DNA from: Roseovarius confluentis
GTDB taxonomy: Bacteria > Pseudomonadota > Alphaproteobacteria > Rhodobacterales > Rhodobacteraceae
Assembly: GCF_002917925.1 (NCBI RefSeq)
Contig: NZ_PPFE01000001.1
Location: forward strand, 372,001 to 436,000
Direction of reading: 5' to 3'
DNA: 64,000 nucleotides
Shown here: one piece after another, positions 54,460 to 63,157 of the stretch
Layout of the letters: each line of letters begins with the position of its first letter
Position numbering within the stretch: position 1 is the stretch's first letter
The notes under the pieces: generated by a model
What the model was told of the DNA's origin: nothing
Database searches by the model: none
What the model saw: the letters and a program-made list of their open reading frames with translations, nothing else
Program-made: the position numbers and the translations under genes

Positions 54460-54463
54460 TTTC
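54460..54463 (+). repeat. IS target-site duplication, right copy
   Basis: TTTC immediately following the right inverted repeat, identical to 53185-53188. Confidence 0.8.
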
Positions 54464-54704
54464 GGCGCCTAAATCCTCAAGCACTCAAGGTTGATCGACC
54501 ACATACAAAAACCGAACATTAGCTATAAGATTCATTAAAGTCAGCTATGCGGGACCAAGCGGAAATTCATCTTGGGCGCCGTTAATTAATACCTTAGTTA
54601 AACTTACTCCCAGGTGCGCCAGTGCGGCTGCGATGAAGAAACATGCATCCAAGATACTGTAGTGGATTGTTGAGCCAGCCAACCGATCCAGTTTAGCTTT
54701 TGAT

Positions 54705-55499
54705 ATGGAAGAATTTTTGCTGATGGACATTGTTTCAAGTTTCTTGTCTTGGATGAACGCGAACCAAGGTGTTCTTACATTCCTCATTTTTTTGGTTACG
54801 GTACTACTTGGTTGGGTTAGCGGAATTTTTTCTGCGCTCCGCCGACGGCCAAAACTAAAGGTGAGCCTAATTGATGGACCAACCTTTTCGTGCACATACA
54901 ATACAGGAGCCGAACATAATGGCTTCGATGCTCATCGCACGGGAATAGCTCTCTACTTGCATGTTACGAACTATGGAAGCGCACCTACTTCTATTACTGC
55001 CGTAGAAATCGGATATCACTGGCATTTGCGCCCAGTCTCTAAATCATGGTGGAAGTATCGAGTAGGGTGGTTCTGGCTGACGCAACAATCGGTAGCGTTA
55101 GTAGATTTTCAAGCTGCCATTGGCAGAAGCACAAAAGTGTACCCTTTCTTGACACAGATAAACCACCTATCTGACGCGCGACCGAAAACTTACCTTAGGA
55201 TCGGTGAAGCGACAAATGGAGTTGTGTATTTCGAGCAACAAGAAAGCTGGGGCGGCTGTTTCCCAACACCTAAACATGGCCACACAACGATAAAGGTCCG
55301 TCTAAGGGATGCGCATGGTCGTCAACACACGTCGAAGCATAGAATTCCAATAATAGAGCGTGTAGATGCTTTGAAATACAACCCTCGCTTTGGAGAAACT
55401 CATCAAGAGATCGGCGGTCAGTTTTTGCCTTATGAAGAAAGTGAGATCACAACTGAACAAATCGATCAATTAGAGAATAAGGATGAAGTGAGCACGTAG
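54705..55499 (+). CDS. Membrane-anchored hypothetical protein, low GC
   Basis: 264 residues (alternative ATG 54723). One N-terminal transmembrane helix at ~22-42 (VLTFLIFLVTVLLGWVSGIFSAL) is followed by a basic anchor (RRRPKLKV) and a cytosolic beta-rich domain with YLHVTNYGSAPTSITAVEIGYHW, a pattern common in uncharacterised single-pass proteins from defence islands. No catalytic motif is evident. Its base composition is much lower in GC than its surroundings, so it is probably recent cargo. It lies between an IS copy and the primase-polymerase gene. Function unknown. Confidence 0.65.
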   Translation: MEEFLLMDIVSSFLSWMNANQGVLTFLIFLVTVLLGWVSGIFSALRRRPKLKVSLIDGPTFSCTYNTGAEHNGFDAHRTGIALYLHVTNYGSAPTSITAVEIGYHWHLRPVSKSWWKYRVGWFWLTQQSVALVDFQAAIGRSTKVYPFLTQINHLSDARPKTYLRIGEATNGVVYFEQQESWGGCFPTPKHGHTTIKVRLRDAHGRQHTSKHRIPIIERVDALKYNPRFGETHQEIGGQFLPYEESEITTEQIDQLENKDEVST

Positions 55500-55574
55500 A
55501 TTTGGGCTCAAAGCTGAAGTTCGCCGCATGTTTCACCAACGACCGCTGGCAGCATCACTTTGACGCGCGCGCAT

Positions 55575-58500
55575 CTAAATTCGCCAGCCAGACAGTTTTC
55601 CAAGAGCAGTTTCGAGGAGACATCGCATCTGTGCTTCGTCACCACTCACCCACCAGACCCGCTGCCAGCACCGGCCCCGGCCGTCACGTCGGTAGGCAGC
55701 CGATTTAAGGGTCATTTCCCTATAAGGACTATACATAGGGTTTTGACCCTTAAATGCTGACCTTTTAATCGCCAGCTTCGCCTCATTGGAGTTGCCGAAT
55801 AGCTCTGGATGCAAAGCGGCGGCATCCGCCGGACTGTTCACAGCCACGCTCGCCAAGAGCATCTGCTGGAAAGGGTCTGGCTTTTCAGCGTCCCACGACG
55901 TCAAGCGGTCATAAACAAGCGGTAACGCCACGTCTGCCAGAATATGCACTTCCAGCGGATTGGCGGCAGTCCTGTTCACCCCACGCCCCCGGCCGATTGC
56001 CTGCACTAGTTCATCGTCGCAGATCGCGGCGCGCAGGGTCTCTGCAGTTTCATCTTTATGCCGCACCGCGGCTAGCCCGCACGTCCGACCTGTGCGCATG
56101 TACAGTCCGACACGATCCGAAACATAGCCGGACGCTTCAACACCGCCGAACAGCGCTCTCGCTAACTCTTCGGCCTCCTGGCTCGGAGGAAGTGGCCGGC
56201 CAATGCCGATGAGCATCGCGACATCCTTGTAGATGTCGAGCCCGGCGACGGCGTTGAAATGCGCCGTCACGACGTTCGGAATATCAATGAAGGCAGGTTC
56301 TATGGCTTGGTAGGTCACCACCAGCACATCGCGCGGGAAAACCCGGAGCGCGTGCCAGCGCACGTAATCCACGCATTCCCGCAGCCTGTTTTCCCGGCGC
56401 CGGAATTCTTCTGGCGGCAGGCCCGGCAACGGGCAGATCATCGACTTCCCGAAGCTCCCCGTGACTAGGCGTACATGCATGTGCGGCGCCGCGACGTTGA
56501 TACACTCGATCTCCATCGGCGGCAGGATCGCTTCTGCGAGGCTCTGTCGAAGCGTCGCATCGAGGTGAAGGACAGGTTTCCCTCGCAGACTGTCATGCAG
56601 GCGCTTGACCCGCCGCATCTCGATCGCCTGCCGGCCATCTGACCCGGCCGGGCGCACCTGCAGGGACTGCCCCGGTTGCTCGCCATAGCGCAGCAAATCG
56701 GCCAGGGCGCGCCAGAAGCGGCTTAACAGGTCGATCCTCTGGTTTGCCTTGGCCGTGCGCAGAGCTTCCGCACGACGGGCTCTGTCGAGACCGGGCACGA
56801 AGGCCACAGCCGGCCTACGCCACTCTTCCAGTTTCGCAGCGTGCTGGCAGTCCTTATGCGTCAGACCCTCGGCGCGCAGACTGCGGATCAAGGACATGTC
56901 TTTTTGCCCTAGGCGCAAGGCTCGAGCGGCAGCCTGCCGGAAAGCCGAAAGATCAGCCATCGCGGCGACCGGCGATCCGCCCACCCTGTTCTCGCCCATC
57001 CCATGCAAGGGCTCGTCGAGCAGATCCTCGACGAACAGATCTGAGCAAGTCTCGACAGCCCGCTGCCAGCATCCTTCGTCGACCAGGATGAGCGCCACAT
57101 TGTCTTCCGAGAAAGCAAGGCCGGAAAACAGCGCATCATAGGGCGCCACGACAACGTCGGCCACGGCGGCGTCCTTGCGGTTCTGCTGCTTGAGGCAGCT
57201 CTCGAAGAATCTACATTGGTTGCCTTCACGCGACCGACAGGCGTGGTCCTGCACGGAAAGCCCGCTCGCGAGAACGGCCCGGACCATCTCGATGTCACGA
57301 CACATCGGATCGCCCGTTGTCGGGTCCTTGCGCTCGTAGCCTCGGAGCACCGTCGCGTCGATGCCGAGATCGCGCCACGCGCAAGCGGTTTCCTCGGCCA
57401 AAGCGTGGGAGGGCGTAAAGACGAGAACGCGATGCGGCAAGCCCTGGCCGCGGAGCGCCGGCATCATGTCACTGATCGCTGCGCGCGCGGCGCGGGACTT
57501 GCCAAGACCTACCGTGGCCCGCACGCCGAGCGAAGGTGGATCTTTCTCCTGGCTCCGGTGCCATGCCAGCACCTTCTCGCAGTGGCCTGACAGCACCTCC
57601 TGCAAACGCGTGCGGCCTTTTTCCACAGACAGCGCGGCTGACGTGTAGTCCAGCGTGGGCGTGGAGACCTCCCTGCCGGGCAGCCGCCCCTCATCCAGCA
57701 GGTCCAGCTTGTCGGTGACCTTGCGTGTGGCGTCAGCGACATCAAACGCACGGCCGGTCGACGAACGCGGGCGATCAAGATCGGTGGTGTTGGCAAACCG
57801 CTCCCAGACGAGGGAGGCAAGGGCGACTGGGACCGGCGTTTCGCCCCGATCGATCAGATCATGCACACTGTGGAACGCGATCTGGCTAAGCCAGGCATCG
57901 CGCCCGTCGACGACCCACCCGTTGCGGCGAACGACCTCGACCGGGCCTGTAGCCGCGCGTGGGGCAGTCTTACCTGCTCGCCTCGCGGCCCGTTGGGGTC
58001 CAGGGTGAACTTCGGCCAGAAAGGAACGTGCATCGTCTTCCGTGATGAGGGGCAAGTCGTCGATCTCATAATCGAGGACTGTCTCGCCCGTTGGCCAGTA
58101 ATAGGGTTTTCCTGTCCCGGAATGACTCCCGAAGGCCACGAACTGTTGGCCGGCCCCAAGGATCTCCACGGATCCAGACTTGAGCTTCGGGAACGCCTGA
58201 TCCGCCCGATAGAGCAGCAGTCGTTTTGGCCACTGACCGACCCGGACGAGTGTCGCACCGAACCGCGCCTCCGCCAGCGACTGGACACGGTGGGCGGCAT
58301 GTGCGTCCAGACAATCGATATCGAGCCCGATGAGCCGTCCTGTGCGAAGGCCCACGCCGCAATTAGCGTGCGTACGGCACCATTGCGCCACCTTCGCGTC
58401 GTCGATCTCCACACTGGACCAGCGTGTGACTGCGGGCGCTTTCCCTCCCATCCGGATAGGCAGTGACTCGAAGCCCTGCGACAGCAATTGCTCGGCGGCC

Positions 58501-58601
58501 TGCCCGAATGTGATGTGACCAGCACCAACGGGGCCGCCATTGGCAGCCCGGTTGCTGTTTTCGTCTGACTGTGGAGTCGGAAGGTTCCGCTCCACGCGCA
58601 T
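55575..58601 (-). CDS. Primase-polymerase / helicase fusion, element replication protein
   Basis: 1008 residues. N-terminal PrimPol (Prim-Pol / bifunctional DNA primase-polymerase) domain at ~30-195: QGFESLPI, GVGLRTGRLIGLDID (catalytic DxD at 94-96), VEILGAGQQFVAFGSHSGTG. An ATPase follows: Walker A-like TVGLGKS (~363-369), motif Ia TPSHALAEE, Walker B ILVDEG (~505-510). Four Cys (434, 455, 463, 469) between Walker A and B resemble the Fe-S domain position in XPD/DinG helicases. C-terminal helicase motifs include QAIGRGRGVNRT. It should initiate and unwind DNA for element replication. Confidence 0.85.
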   Translation of the reverse strand: MRVERNLPTPQSDENSNRAANGGPVGAGHITFGQAAEQLLSQGFESLPIRMGGKAPAVTRWSSVEIDDAKVAQWCRTHANCGVGLRTGRLIGLDIDCLDAHAAHRVQSLAEARFGATLVRVGQWPKRLLLYRADQAFPKLKSGSVEILGAGQQFVAFGSHSGTGKPYYWPTGETVLDYEIDDLPLITEDDARSFLAEVHPGPQRAARRAGKTAPRAATGPVEVVRRNGWVVDGRDAWLSQIAFHSVHDLIDRGETPVPVALASLVWERFANTTDLDRPRSSTGRAFDVADATRKVTDKLDLLDEGRLPGREVSTPTLDYTSAALSVEKGRTRLQEVLSGHCEKVLAWHRSQEKDPPSLGVRATVGLGKSRAARAAISDMMPALRGQGLPHRVLVFTPSHALAEETACAWRDLGIDATVLRGYERKDPTTGDPMCRDIEMVRAVLASGLSVQDHACRSREGNQCRFFESCLKQQNRKDAAVADVVVAPYDALFSGLAFSEDNVALILVDEGCWQRAVETCSDLFVEDLLDEPLHGMGENRVGGSPVAAMADLSAFRQAAARALRLGQKDMSLIRSLRAEGLTHKDCQHAAKLEEWRRPAVAFVPGLDRARRAEALRTAKANQRIDLLSRFWRALADLLRYGEQPGQSLQVRPAGSDGRQAIEMRRVKRLHDSLRGKPVLHLDATLRQSLAEAILPPMEIECINVAAPHMHVRLVTGSFGKSMICPLPGLPPEEFRRRENRLRECVDYVRWHALRVFPRDVLVVTYQAIEPAFIDIPNVVTAHFNAVAGLDIYKDVAMLIGIGRPLPPSQEAEELARALFGGVEASGYVSDRVGLYMRTGRTCGLAAVRHKDETAETLRAAICDDELVQAIGRGRGVNRTAANPLEVHILADVALPLVYDRLTSWDAEKPDPFQQMLLASVAVNSPADAAALHPELFGNSNEAKLAIKRSAFKGQNPMYSPYREMTLKSAAYRRDGRGRCWQRVWWVSGDEAQMRCLLETALGKLSGWRI

Positions 58602-58604
58602 GGC

Positions 58605-58802
58605 CTATTGAGGATCCCTCTGCCGCCGCCCGGCTTCCTCGAATGCCTCGACGTCCGACCGGCGATAGAGCACCCGGCCGCAGATTTTGAGCCAGTCAGG
58701 CCCCCTGCCCTGCGCACGCCAGCGTTCCAGCGTGCGGCGGCTGACGCGCCACCGAAACGCGAGATCGTGTTGCGTGAGGTGCGATGGTATTTGTCCGGTC
58801 AT
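58605..58802 (-). CDS. AlpA/excisionase-like helix-turn-helix protein
   Basis: 65 residues of MerR/AlpA type: LTQHDLAFRWRVSRRTLERWRAQGRGPDWLKICGRVLYRRSDVEAFEEAG matches the phage excisionase/AlpA HTH_17 pattern. It ends 3 bp before the primase start and begins within the stop of the upstream 58-aa gene (TAATG overlap), so it is co-translated. Probable role: control of element excision or replication. Confidence 0.85.
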   Translation of the reverse strand: MTGQIPSHLTQHDLAFRWRVSRRTLERWRAQGRGPDWLKICGRVLYRRSDVEAFEEAGRRQRDPQ

Positions 58803-58978
58803 TACCCCACTCCTTCTTCGTCCAGGCGTGCCCGGTAGATCGCAAAGAGCGGTGTGCCCTCCTCAGTCGGTTCGACGTAGTGCACCTGGTAGTCGTCACG
58901 GCGGTCAATGACGAAGGGCAGATCCCAGAGCCGGTATAGCCCCGGGATCCGCTGATACGCCTGATTCTCTGTTTCCAT
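58802..58978 (-). CDS. Small hypothetical protein
   Basis: 58 residues from ATG 58978: starts METENQAYQRIP and contains a mixed charged, aromatic-rich segment (LWDLPFVIDRRDDYQVHYVEP) that could form a small beta-rich domain. A longer frame extends to 59491 but lies antisense to other coding sequence. Its stop TAA (58802-58804) overlaps the start of the HTH gene, which supports it being real. No family recognised. Confidence 0.6.
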   Translation of the reverse strand: METENQAYQRIPGLYRLWDLPFVIDRRDDYQVHYVEPTEEGTPLFAIYRARLDEEGVG

Positions 58979-59043
58979 GTGAAGTGTCCTTGCTTGAGTC
59001 TTTGAGGTGAAAAGCCACTCCGGAGGCCCGAATGGGACAGTCA

Positions 59044-59751
59044 TCAGGAAAGTTTTCCGTCGAGGGCGTGCAACTTCGCCAAGGCGCGCTGGTACCGCTT
59101 GCGGGCCGCGTCGTGACTCATCCCCAGGGCCTGCGCCGCTTCCTTCTGGGTAAACCCCATCAGCACCACGGCCACGACGAGGCCGGCATCCTCGCCGATC
59201 AGCGGCTTCAATCGTTGCAGGGCGCGATCCGGAGAAGTACTCGCCGGCGCCTCCGCCGCGGTGATACTCTCGTCGAGGAATGCTTCCTGCCGTGCCCAGT
59301 CCCGTTTGAGGGCCCGGAGAATGTCGCGGCGCACGTTCATCAGCAATGATGCGGCCAGGCGATCCACGCGCGTGAGATCGACGCGGGCAATTGCCGCCGC
59401 CATGCGCGCCGAAAGCTCCGCGCAGAGGATGTCGGGATGCTGTCTGTAGTACCGAGACAAACGCCCGTGCAGGGCATCGAGCCCGGGCCAAAGCGCCAGC
59501 AGCACAAGGACTTGCGCCGTGTCTGCGAAAGCCGCCTGTGATTGCGCCGCCGTCACCAGCGCCCGCAATGTCTTGTTCTTCGCGTTCGGATCGTTATCCC
59601 GTGCATGTTGATGATCCAGCAACGCCGGCACGTCCGGAAAACCTTCCAGATCGGGATGGTTGGTCTGCATGTCGCGGAAGTGTTTTGTGGTCGCCAGCCG
59701 CTCCGCACGGCGGAGAAGCTGCGCGTGAAGCGCGTGCCAAGAGGCTCGCAT
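59044..59751 (-). CDS. Sigma-70-like HTH protein of the element
   Basis: 235 residues. The C-terminal ~60 residues form a sigma region-4-like HTH (MGFTQKEAAQALGMSHDAARKRYQRALAKLH); the middle has a region-2-like helix (RVDRLAASLLMNVRRDILRALKRDW). The N-terminal ~100 residues are an all-helical extension. It resembles sigma-factor-like regulators found in alphaproteobacterial phages. It starts the minus-strand run 59751 to 55575 (this gene, 58-aa protein, HTH, PrimPol), so it may drive or be part of element expression. Confidence 0.65.
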   Translation of the reverse strand: MRASWHALHAQLLRRAERLATTKHFRDMQTNHPDLEGFPDVPALLDHQHARDNDPNAKNKTLRALVTAAQSQAAFADTAQVLVLLALWPGLDALHGRLSRYYRQHPDILCAELSARMAAAIARVDLTRVDRLAASLLMNVRRDILRALKRDWARQEAFLDESITAAEAPASTSPDRALQRLKPLIGEDAGLVVAVVLMGFTQKEAAQALGMSHDAARKRYQRALAKLHALDGKLS

Positions 59752-59868
59752 GAGACGCCTGCCTTTCGGCCGGGCGTCGGGCGCCTCATCGTGGCCAGGT
59801 CAGGGCGTCGCGCGCCTCTCGAGTTGGAAAAAGAAATGCGGGCGACCGTCAGGCCGCCCGTTTAGAGA

Positions 59869-60081
59869 TCAGGTTTCGTTCAGGGTGCCGCAGCTCCGGC
59901 AGACCGCCGATGCCGGACGCGAGATGCGGTAGCGATGTCCGCGTGCGAACTGCACCAGGATCGCCGCCCCGTGCCGGCGGCCGAGCAGCTTGCCGCAGCA
60001 GGTGCAGCGCCAATCACTGGCGTGGTTTATTGCGCCGGACCGAGAATTCTTTTGGTCATGGAAGGTCGTGAATGTCGGCAT
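59869..60081 (-). CDS. Small zinc-ribbon protein (Com-like)
   Basis: 70 residues with two CxxC pairs: CTCCGKLLGRRH and CRSCGTLNET, forming a zinc ribbon as in Mu Com-type translational regulators. The N-terminus is Ser/His-rich. No other motif. Placed between the sigma-like gene and a hairpin at 60141-60180 on the same strand. Confidence 0.6.
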   Translation of the reverse strand: MPTFTTFHDQKNSRSGAINHASDWRCTCCGKLLGRRHGAAILVQFARGHRYRISRPASAVCRSCGTLNET

Positions 60082-60140
60082 TTGCCTGCACCTTTCAGAA
60101 GTTGACGGTGCCTGGCAAAAAACTCGACATTCTTCGAAGA

Positions 60141-60180
60141 AAATAGCCCAAGCTATCGCAAGGGATGGTTTGGGCTATTT
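60141..60180 (-). terminator. Perfect-stem terminator hairpin
   Basis: AAATAGCCCA (60141-60150) and TGGGCTATTT (60171-60180) give a perfect 10-bp stem with a 20-base loop, directly past the stop of the 60183-60836 gene. On the minus strand it is followed by TTTTCTTC, a T-rich tail fitting an intrinsic terminator. Confidence 0.75.
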
Positions 60181-60182
60181 CT

Positions 60183-60836
60183 TTATCTAACGCCCTTCAT
60201 GGTGCTGCGGCCTATACGCGCAAAAGTTTCGCCATGCTCATGGATCAAGCTGTTGAGCATCTGAGGGGTGCTTTGACCCTTCGAGATGCCAGTGACAAAT
60301 TCGCTGCGACGCTGGATCCAATTCCGTACGGTTTGTCCGGACACGTCATATAACTTGGCAACACTAGATTTGGGTCTGCCGTCTTCGATCTCACCGCGCG
60401 CAGCGGCTTCGATGTATAGAAGCGCATAGCCTATGGCCCGTCTTTCCATCCGCCAATACGGTCTGCCTTTTCCGGCAACTGCAACATCTTTGATGAAGTC
60501 AGGAATGTTTCCATGTCTCAAATCGTCGGCCATTTTGGCAAGCCTGCTTAGAACAGCCATCGGCATTGGATCGAGACGGTCGCCTTCATGTGCATTGTCA
60601 CGCTGGTACGTCCAGAGGATCGCATTAGCGATGCACCACCACTCGCGAACGGCTTGAGATTTGACGGAGGTTTTCTCCGCATTCGATCGATCAAGCTCAC
60701 GGCAAAACTTGAACTGTTGCTTCTCCAGGTCCAGCAGCAGCGCATAATCGTCTTTGGAAATCTTACTGTCGGGATCGGGAGGCTCGAAACCTTCAAAATC
60801 CTGGAATGGAGTGTTCGCGCTTGCCGACTTGTTCAC
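60183..60836 (-). CDS. HTH-containing hypothetical protein
   Basis: 217 residues. Polar and acidic N-terminus (~1-50), an alpha-helical middle with LREWWCIANAILWTY-like aromatic helix, and a C-terminal HTH (KSSVAKLYDVSGQTVRNWIQRRSEF, ~160-185) typical of phage and plasmid proteins. No membrane segment or catalytic motif. A terminator follows at 60141-60180. It is divergent from the 60959-61186 gene, 122 bp apart. Probably a DNA-binding protein of the element; precise role unknown. Confidence 0.6.
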   Translation of the reverse strand: MNKSASANTPFQDFEGFEPPDPDSKISKDDYALLLDLEKQQFKFCRELDRSNAEKTSVKSQAVREWWCIANAILWTYQRDNAHEGDRLDPMPMAVLSRLAKMADDLRHGNIPDFIKDVAVAGKGRPYWRMERRAIGYALLYIEAAARGEIEDGRPKSSVAKLYDVSGQTVRNWIQRRSEFVTGISKGQSTPQMLNSLIHEHGETFARIGRSTMKGVR

Positions 60837-60958
60837 GATTTCCTCCCGTACATCACTCAGATCTTCGGCACATTGATTGACCGCGATGAAAAATGCAAAA
60901 TCCGGCCTCCCTCAAAGGCAATGTCCCATTTTCGTCTCTGGTTTGGCTTTTGGAGGAC

Positions 60959-61186
60959 ATGAAACAGAAGAAACTCCGGCCCACCCGAACGCCCAACCCG
61001 CTTAATCCATCGCACATGACGCCCCTCGAACGTCGCGCGGCGCTCTGCAAGATCCTGGCGCTCGGCCTGGTCCGCCTGCATCAGCGCCAGTCAAGCGAAG
61101 TATCTGCACGGGCGGGAGAAAGTTCGCTTCACTCTCCGCCCGACCGGAGCGGTCATGCAACCACCGAAACCGGAGGACATGCATGA
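60959..61186 (+). CDS. Small basic protein of the DUF2924/recombinase module
   Basis: 75 residues from ATG 60959 with TGGAGG (60951-60956). The central MTPLERRAALCKILALGLVRL is a short amphipathic helix pair that recurs in alphaproteobacterial genomes upstream of DUF2924 genes. Lys/Arg-rich N-terminus. It overlaps the DUF2924 start by 4 bp. Function unknown, but the strict linkage with a recombinase suggests a mobility accessory. Confidence 0.65.
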   Translation: MKQKKLRPTRTPNPLNPSHMTPLERRAALCKILALGLVRLHQRQSSEVSARAGESSLHSPPDRSGHATTETGGHA

Positions 61187-61635
61187 CAAAGCAAGACCCG
61201 ATTCCCGCGCGCCTGGCTGCGCTGAAGACCGCCACGACGCCGGAGCTGAAGGCGCACTGGCGCGACCTTTTCGACAGCGAGCCTCCACCCTTCAATCGCC
61301 GCCACCTCGAAAGCAGGCTGGCCTATCGCATCCAGGAACTGACCTACGGCGGGCTGAAGCCGGAGACCATCCGCCGACTGGAACGGCTGGGCGAAGAGCT
61401 CGATGGTGGCGATCGCAAGAAGAGCCGACGCCGTGCCGATCACGGCATGCCCATCGCCGGCACGCGCCTCATCCGGGAATGGCAGGGCGTCGAACATGTG
61501 GTGACTGTCACCAGCGACGGCTTCGAGTGGCAAGGCCGACCCTACAAATCGTTGTCTGCCATAGCTCGGGCCATCACCGGCACGCGCTGGAACGGCTGGG
61601 TGTTTTTCGGTCTCAAGAGCCGGAGAAAATCGTGA
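61183..61635 (+). CDS. DUF2924 protein
   Basis: 150 residues. The DUF2924 pattern is clear: ARLAALKTATTPELKAHWRDLFDSEPPPFNRRHLESRLAYRIQEL, then GTRLIREWQGVEHVVTVTSDGFEWQGRPYKSLSAIARAITGTRWNGWVFFGL. The C-terminal half looks like a small DNA-binding RAMA-like or SH3-like domain. This family is almost always next to large serine recombinases in alphaproteobacteria and is thought to help recombination, without proof. Overlaps its upstream neighbour by 4 bp. Confidence 0.9.
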   Translation: MTKQDPIPARLAALKTATTPELKAHWRDLFDSEPPPFNRRHLESRLAYRIQELTYGGLKPETIRRLERLGEELDGGDRKKSRRRADHGMPIAGTRLIREWQGVEHVVTVTSDGFEWQGRPYKSLSAIARAITGTRWNGWVFFGLKSRRKS

Positions 61636-61828
61636 GAAACGTCAGACTACCTTGGGTTAACCAAACCTCCCTGCTTTGCAGGACCTTTAAGCCAATTCTT
61701 GAAGCCACCGAGAGCATCTCCCTTTCTACTCTTTCGTGGAAATCTCCGGGCAATTTCATCGTGATCAGAAATTCGCTGGGCCTTGGTTCTCTTGCGGCGT
61801 TTCAATTTCATCACGGAGCACCTTTCCT

Positions 61829-63157
61829 ATGAATATGAGTAAACATGGTGATGAAGCTATCTTTCGCAAGCTGCGTTGCGCGATCTACACCCGCAAGTCC
61901 TCCGAGGAAGGGCTCGAGCAGGAGTTCAATTCGCTCCACGCTCAGCGGGAGGCCTGCGAGGCCTATATCGCCAGCCAGAGGTCGGAGGGCTGGGTTCTTG
62001 TTCGCGATCAGTATGATGATGGCGGCATATCCGGCGGCACGCTCGACCGCCCTGCCCTTCAGCGTCTCACGGAAGACATCGAAGACGGGCTGGTCAACGT
62101 GGTCGTTGTCTACAAGATCGACCGTCTCAGCCGGTCACTCGCCGACTTCGCAAAGCTGGTCGAGGTGTTCGACCGGAACGGCGTGACCTTCGTGTCGGTA
62201 ACGCAGTCGTTCAACACGACCACGTCCATGGGCCGGCTGACGCTGAACATCCTGCTATCCTTCGCCCAGTTCGAACGCGAGGTCACTGCCGAGCGCATTC
62301 GCGACAAGATCGCGGCATCTCGGCGCAAGGGCATGTGGATGGGCGGCGTGCCGCCTTTAGGATACCGGGTCGAGAACCGGAAGTTGCTGATCGATGAAGC
62401 GAAGGCCGAACACGTCCGTTGGATCTTCGCTCGTTTTCTTGAAATCGGCTCGGGAACAGAACTGGCGCGCGAAGTCGATCAACGCGGCATCCGTACTCCG
62501 CGCGGCAACCGGATCGACAAGAAGTACCTGTACCGGATGCTGAACAACCGCGCCTATATCGGCGAAGCGGTCCACAAGGGCGAGAGCTACCCCGGCGAGC
62601 ACGACGCCATCATCGCCCGCGAGACATGGGACCGCGTTCACGCCATCCTGCAGGAAAGCCCGCGCAAGCGAGCCGCCCGCACCCGCGCCGAGACGCCCGC
62701 ACTGCTGAAGGCGCTTCTGTTCGGCCCCGACGGCGCGGCCTTCTCGCCGACGCACACCCGCAAGGGCGACAAGCTCTACCGCTACTATGTCAGCCAGACG
62801 GTGCTGAAGCATGGCGCAGGGTCGTGCCCGGTGGGACGTGTCTCCGCCGCCGAGATCGAGGCCGCAGTCGTCGATCAGTTGCGCACCGTTTTCCGCCAGC
62901 CTGAGGTCGTGGCGGGAACGTGGAAGGCGGCACGCGGCCACGCTGACGACATCACCGAGGCCAACGCCCGCGCAGCACTCCAGCAGCTCGATCCGCTCTG
63001 GGAGGAGCTCTTCCCCGCAGAGCAGGCGCGCATTGTGGCGCTGCTGGTCGAGCGAGTTGACATCGGCACGGACGGGCTCAAAGTCCGCCTGCGCATCGAC
63101 GGCCTCAGCGGCCTAGCGCGCGAGATGCAGGCCGGTGGCATGGAGGCGGCAGCATGA
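61829..63157 (+). CDS. Large serine recombinase (integrase)
   Basis: 442 residues from ATG 61829 (GGAG at 61814-61817); a longer frame to 61736 lacks a site. Resolvase catalytic domain (~10-160): AIYTRKSSEEGLEQ with the nucleophilic Ser, DGGISGGTLDRPALQRL, VVYKIDRLSRSLADF. Then the recombinase domain (GGVPPLGYRVENRKLL to GTELAREVDQRGIRTPRG), a zinc-ribbon-like beta region (KALLFGPDGAAFSP) and a C-terminal coiled-coil segment. Such enzymes integrate and excise elements between short attP/attB sites. It is shorter than phiC31-type integrases but complete in domain order. Confidence 0.93.
   Translation: MNMSKHGDEAIFRKLRCAIYTRKSSEEGLEQEFNSLHAQREACEAYIASQRSEGWVLVRDQYDDGGISGGTLDRPALQRLTEDIEDGLVNVVVVYKIDRLSRSLADFAKLVEVFDRNGVTFVSVTQSFNTTTSMGRLTLNILLSFAQFEREVTAERIRDKIAASRRKGMWMGGVPPLGYRVENRKLLIDEAKAEHVRWIFARFLEIGSGTELAREVDQRGIRTPRGNRIDKKYLYRMLNNRAYIGEAVHKGESYPGEHDAIIARETWDRVHAILQESPRKRAARTRAETPALLKALLFGPDGAAFSPTHTRKGDKLYRYYVSQTVLKHGAGSCPVGRVSAAEIEAAVVDQLRTVFRQPEVVAGTWKAARGHADDITEANARAALQQLDPLWEELFPAEQARIVALLVERVDIGTDGLKVRLRIDGLSGLAREMQAGGMEAAA

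Noticed and set aside
54545-54901. 118-codon minus-strand frame between the IS and the membrane protein
   Set aside because: Overlaps the start of the plus-strand gene; no start signal or motif.
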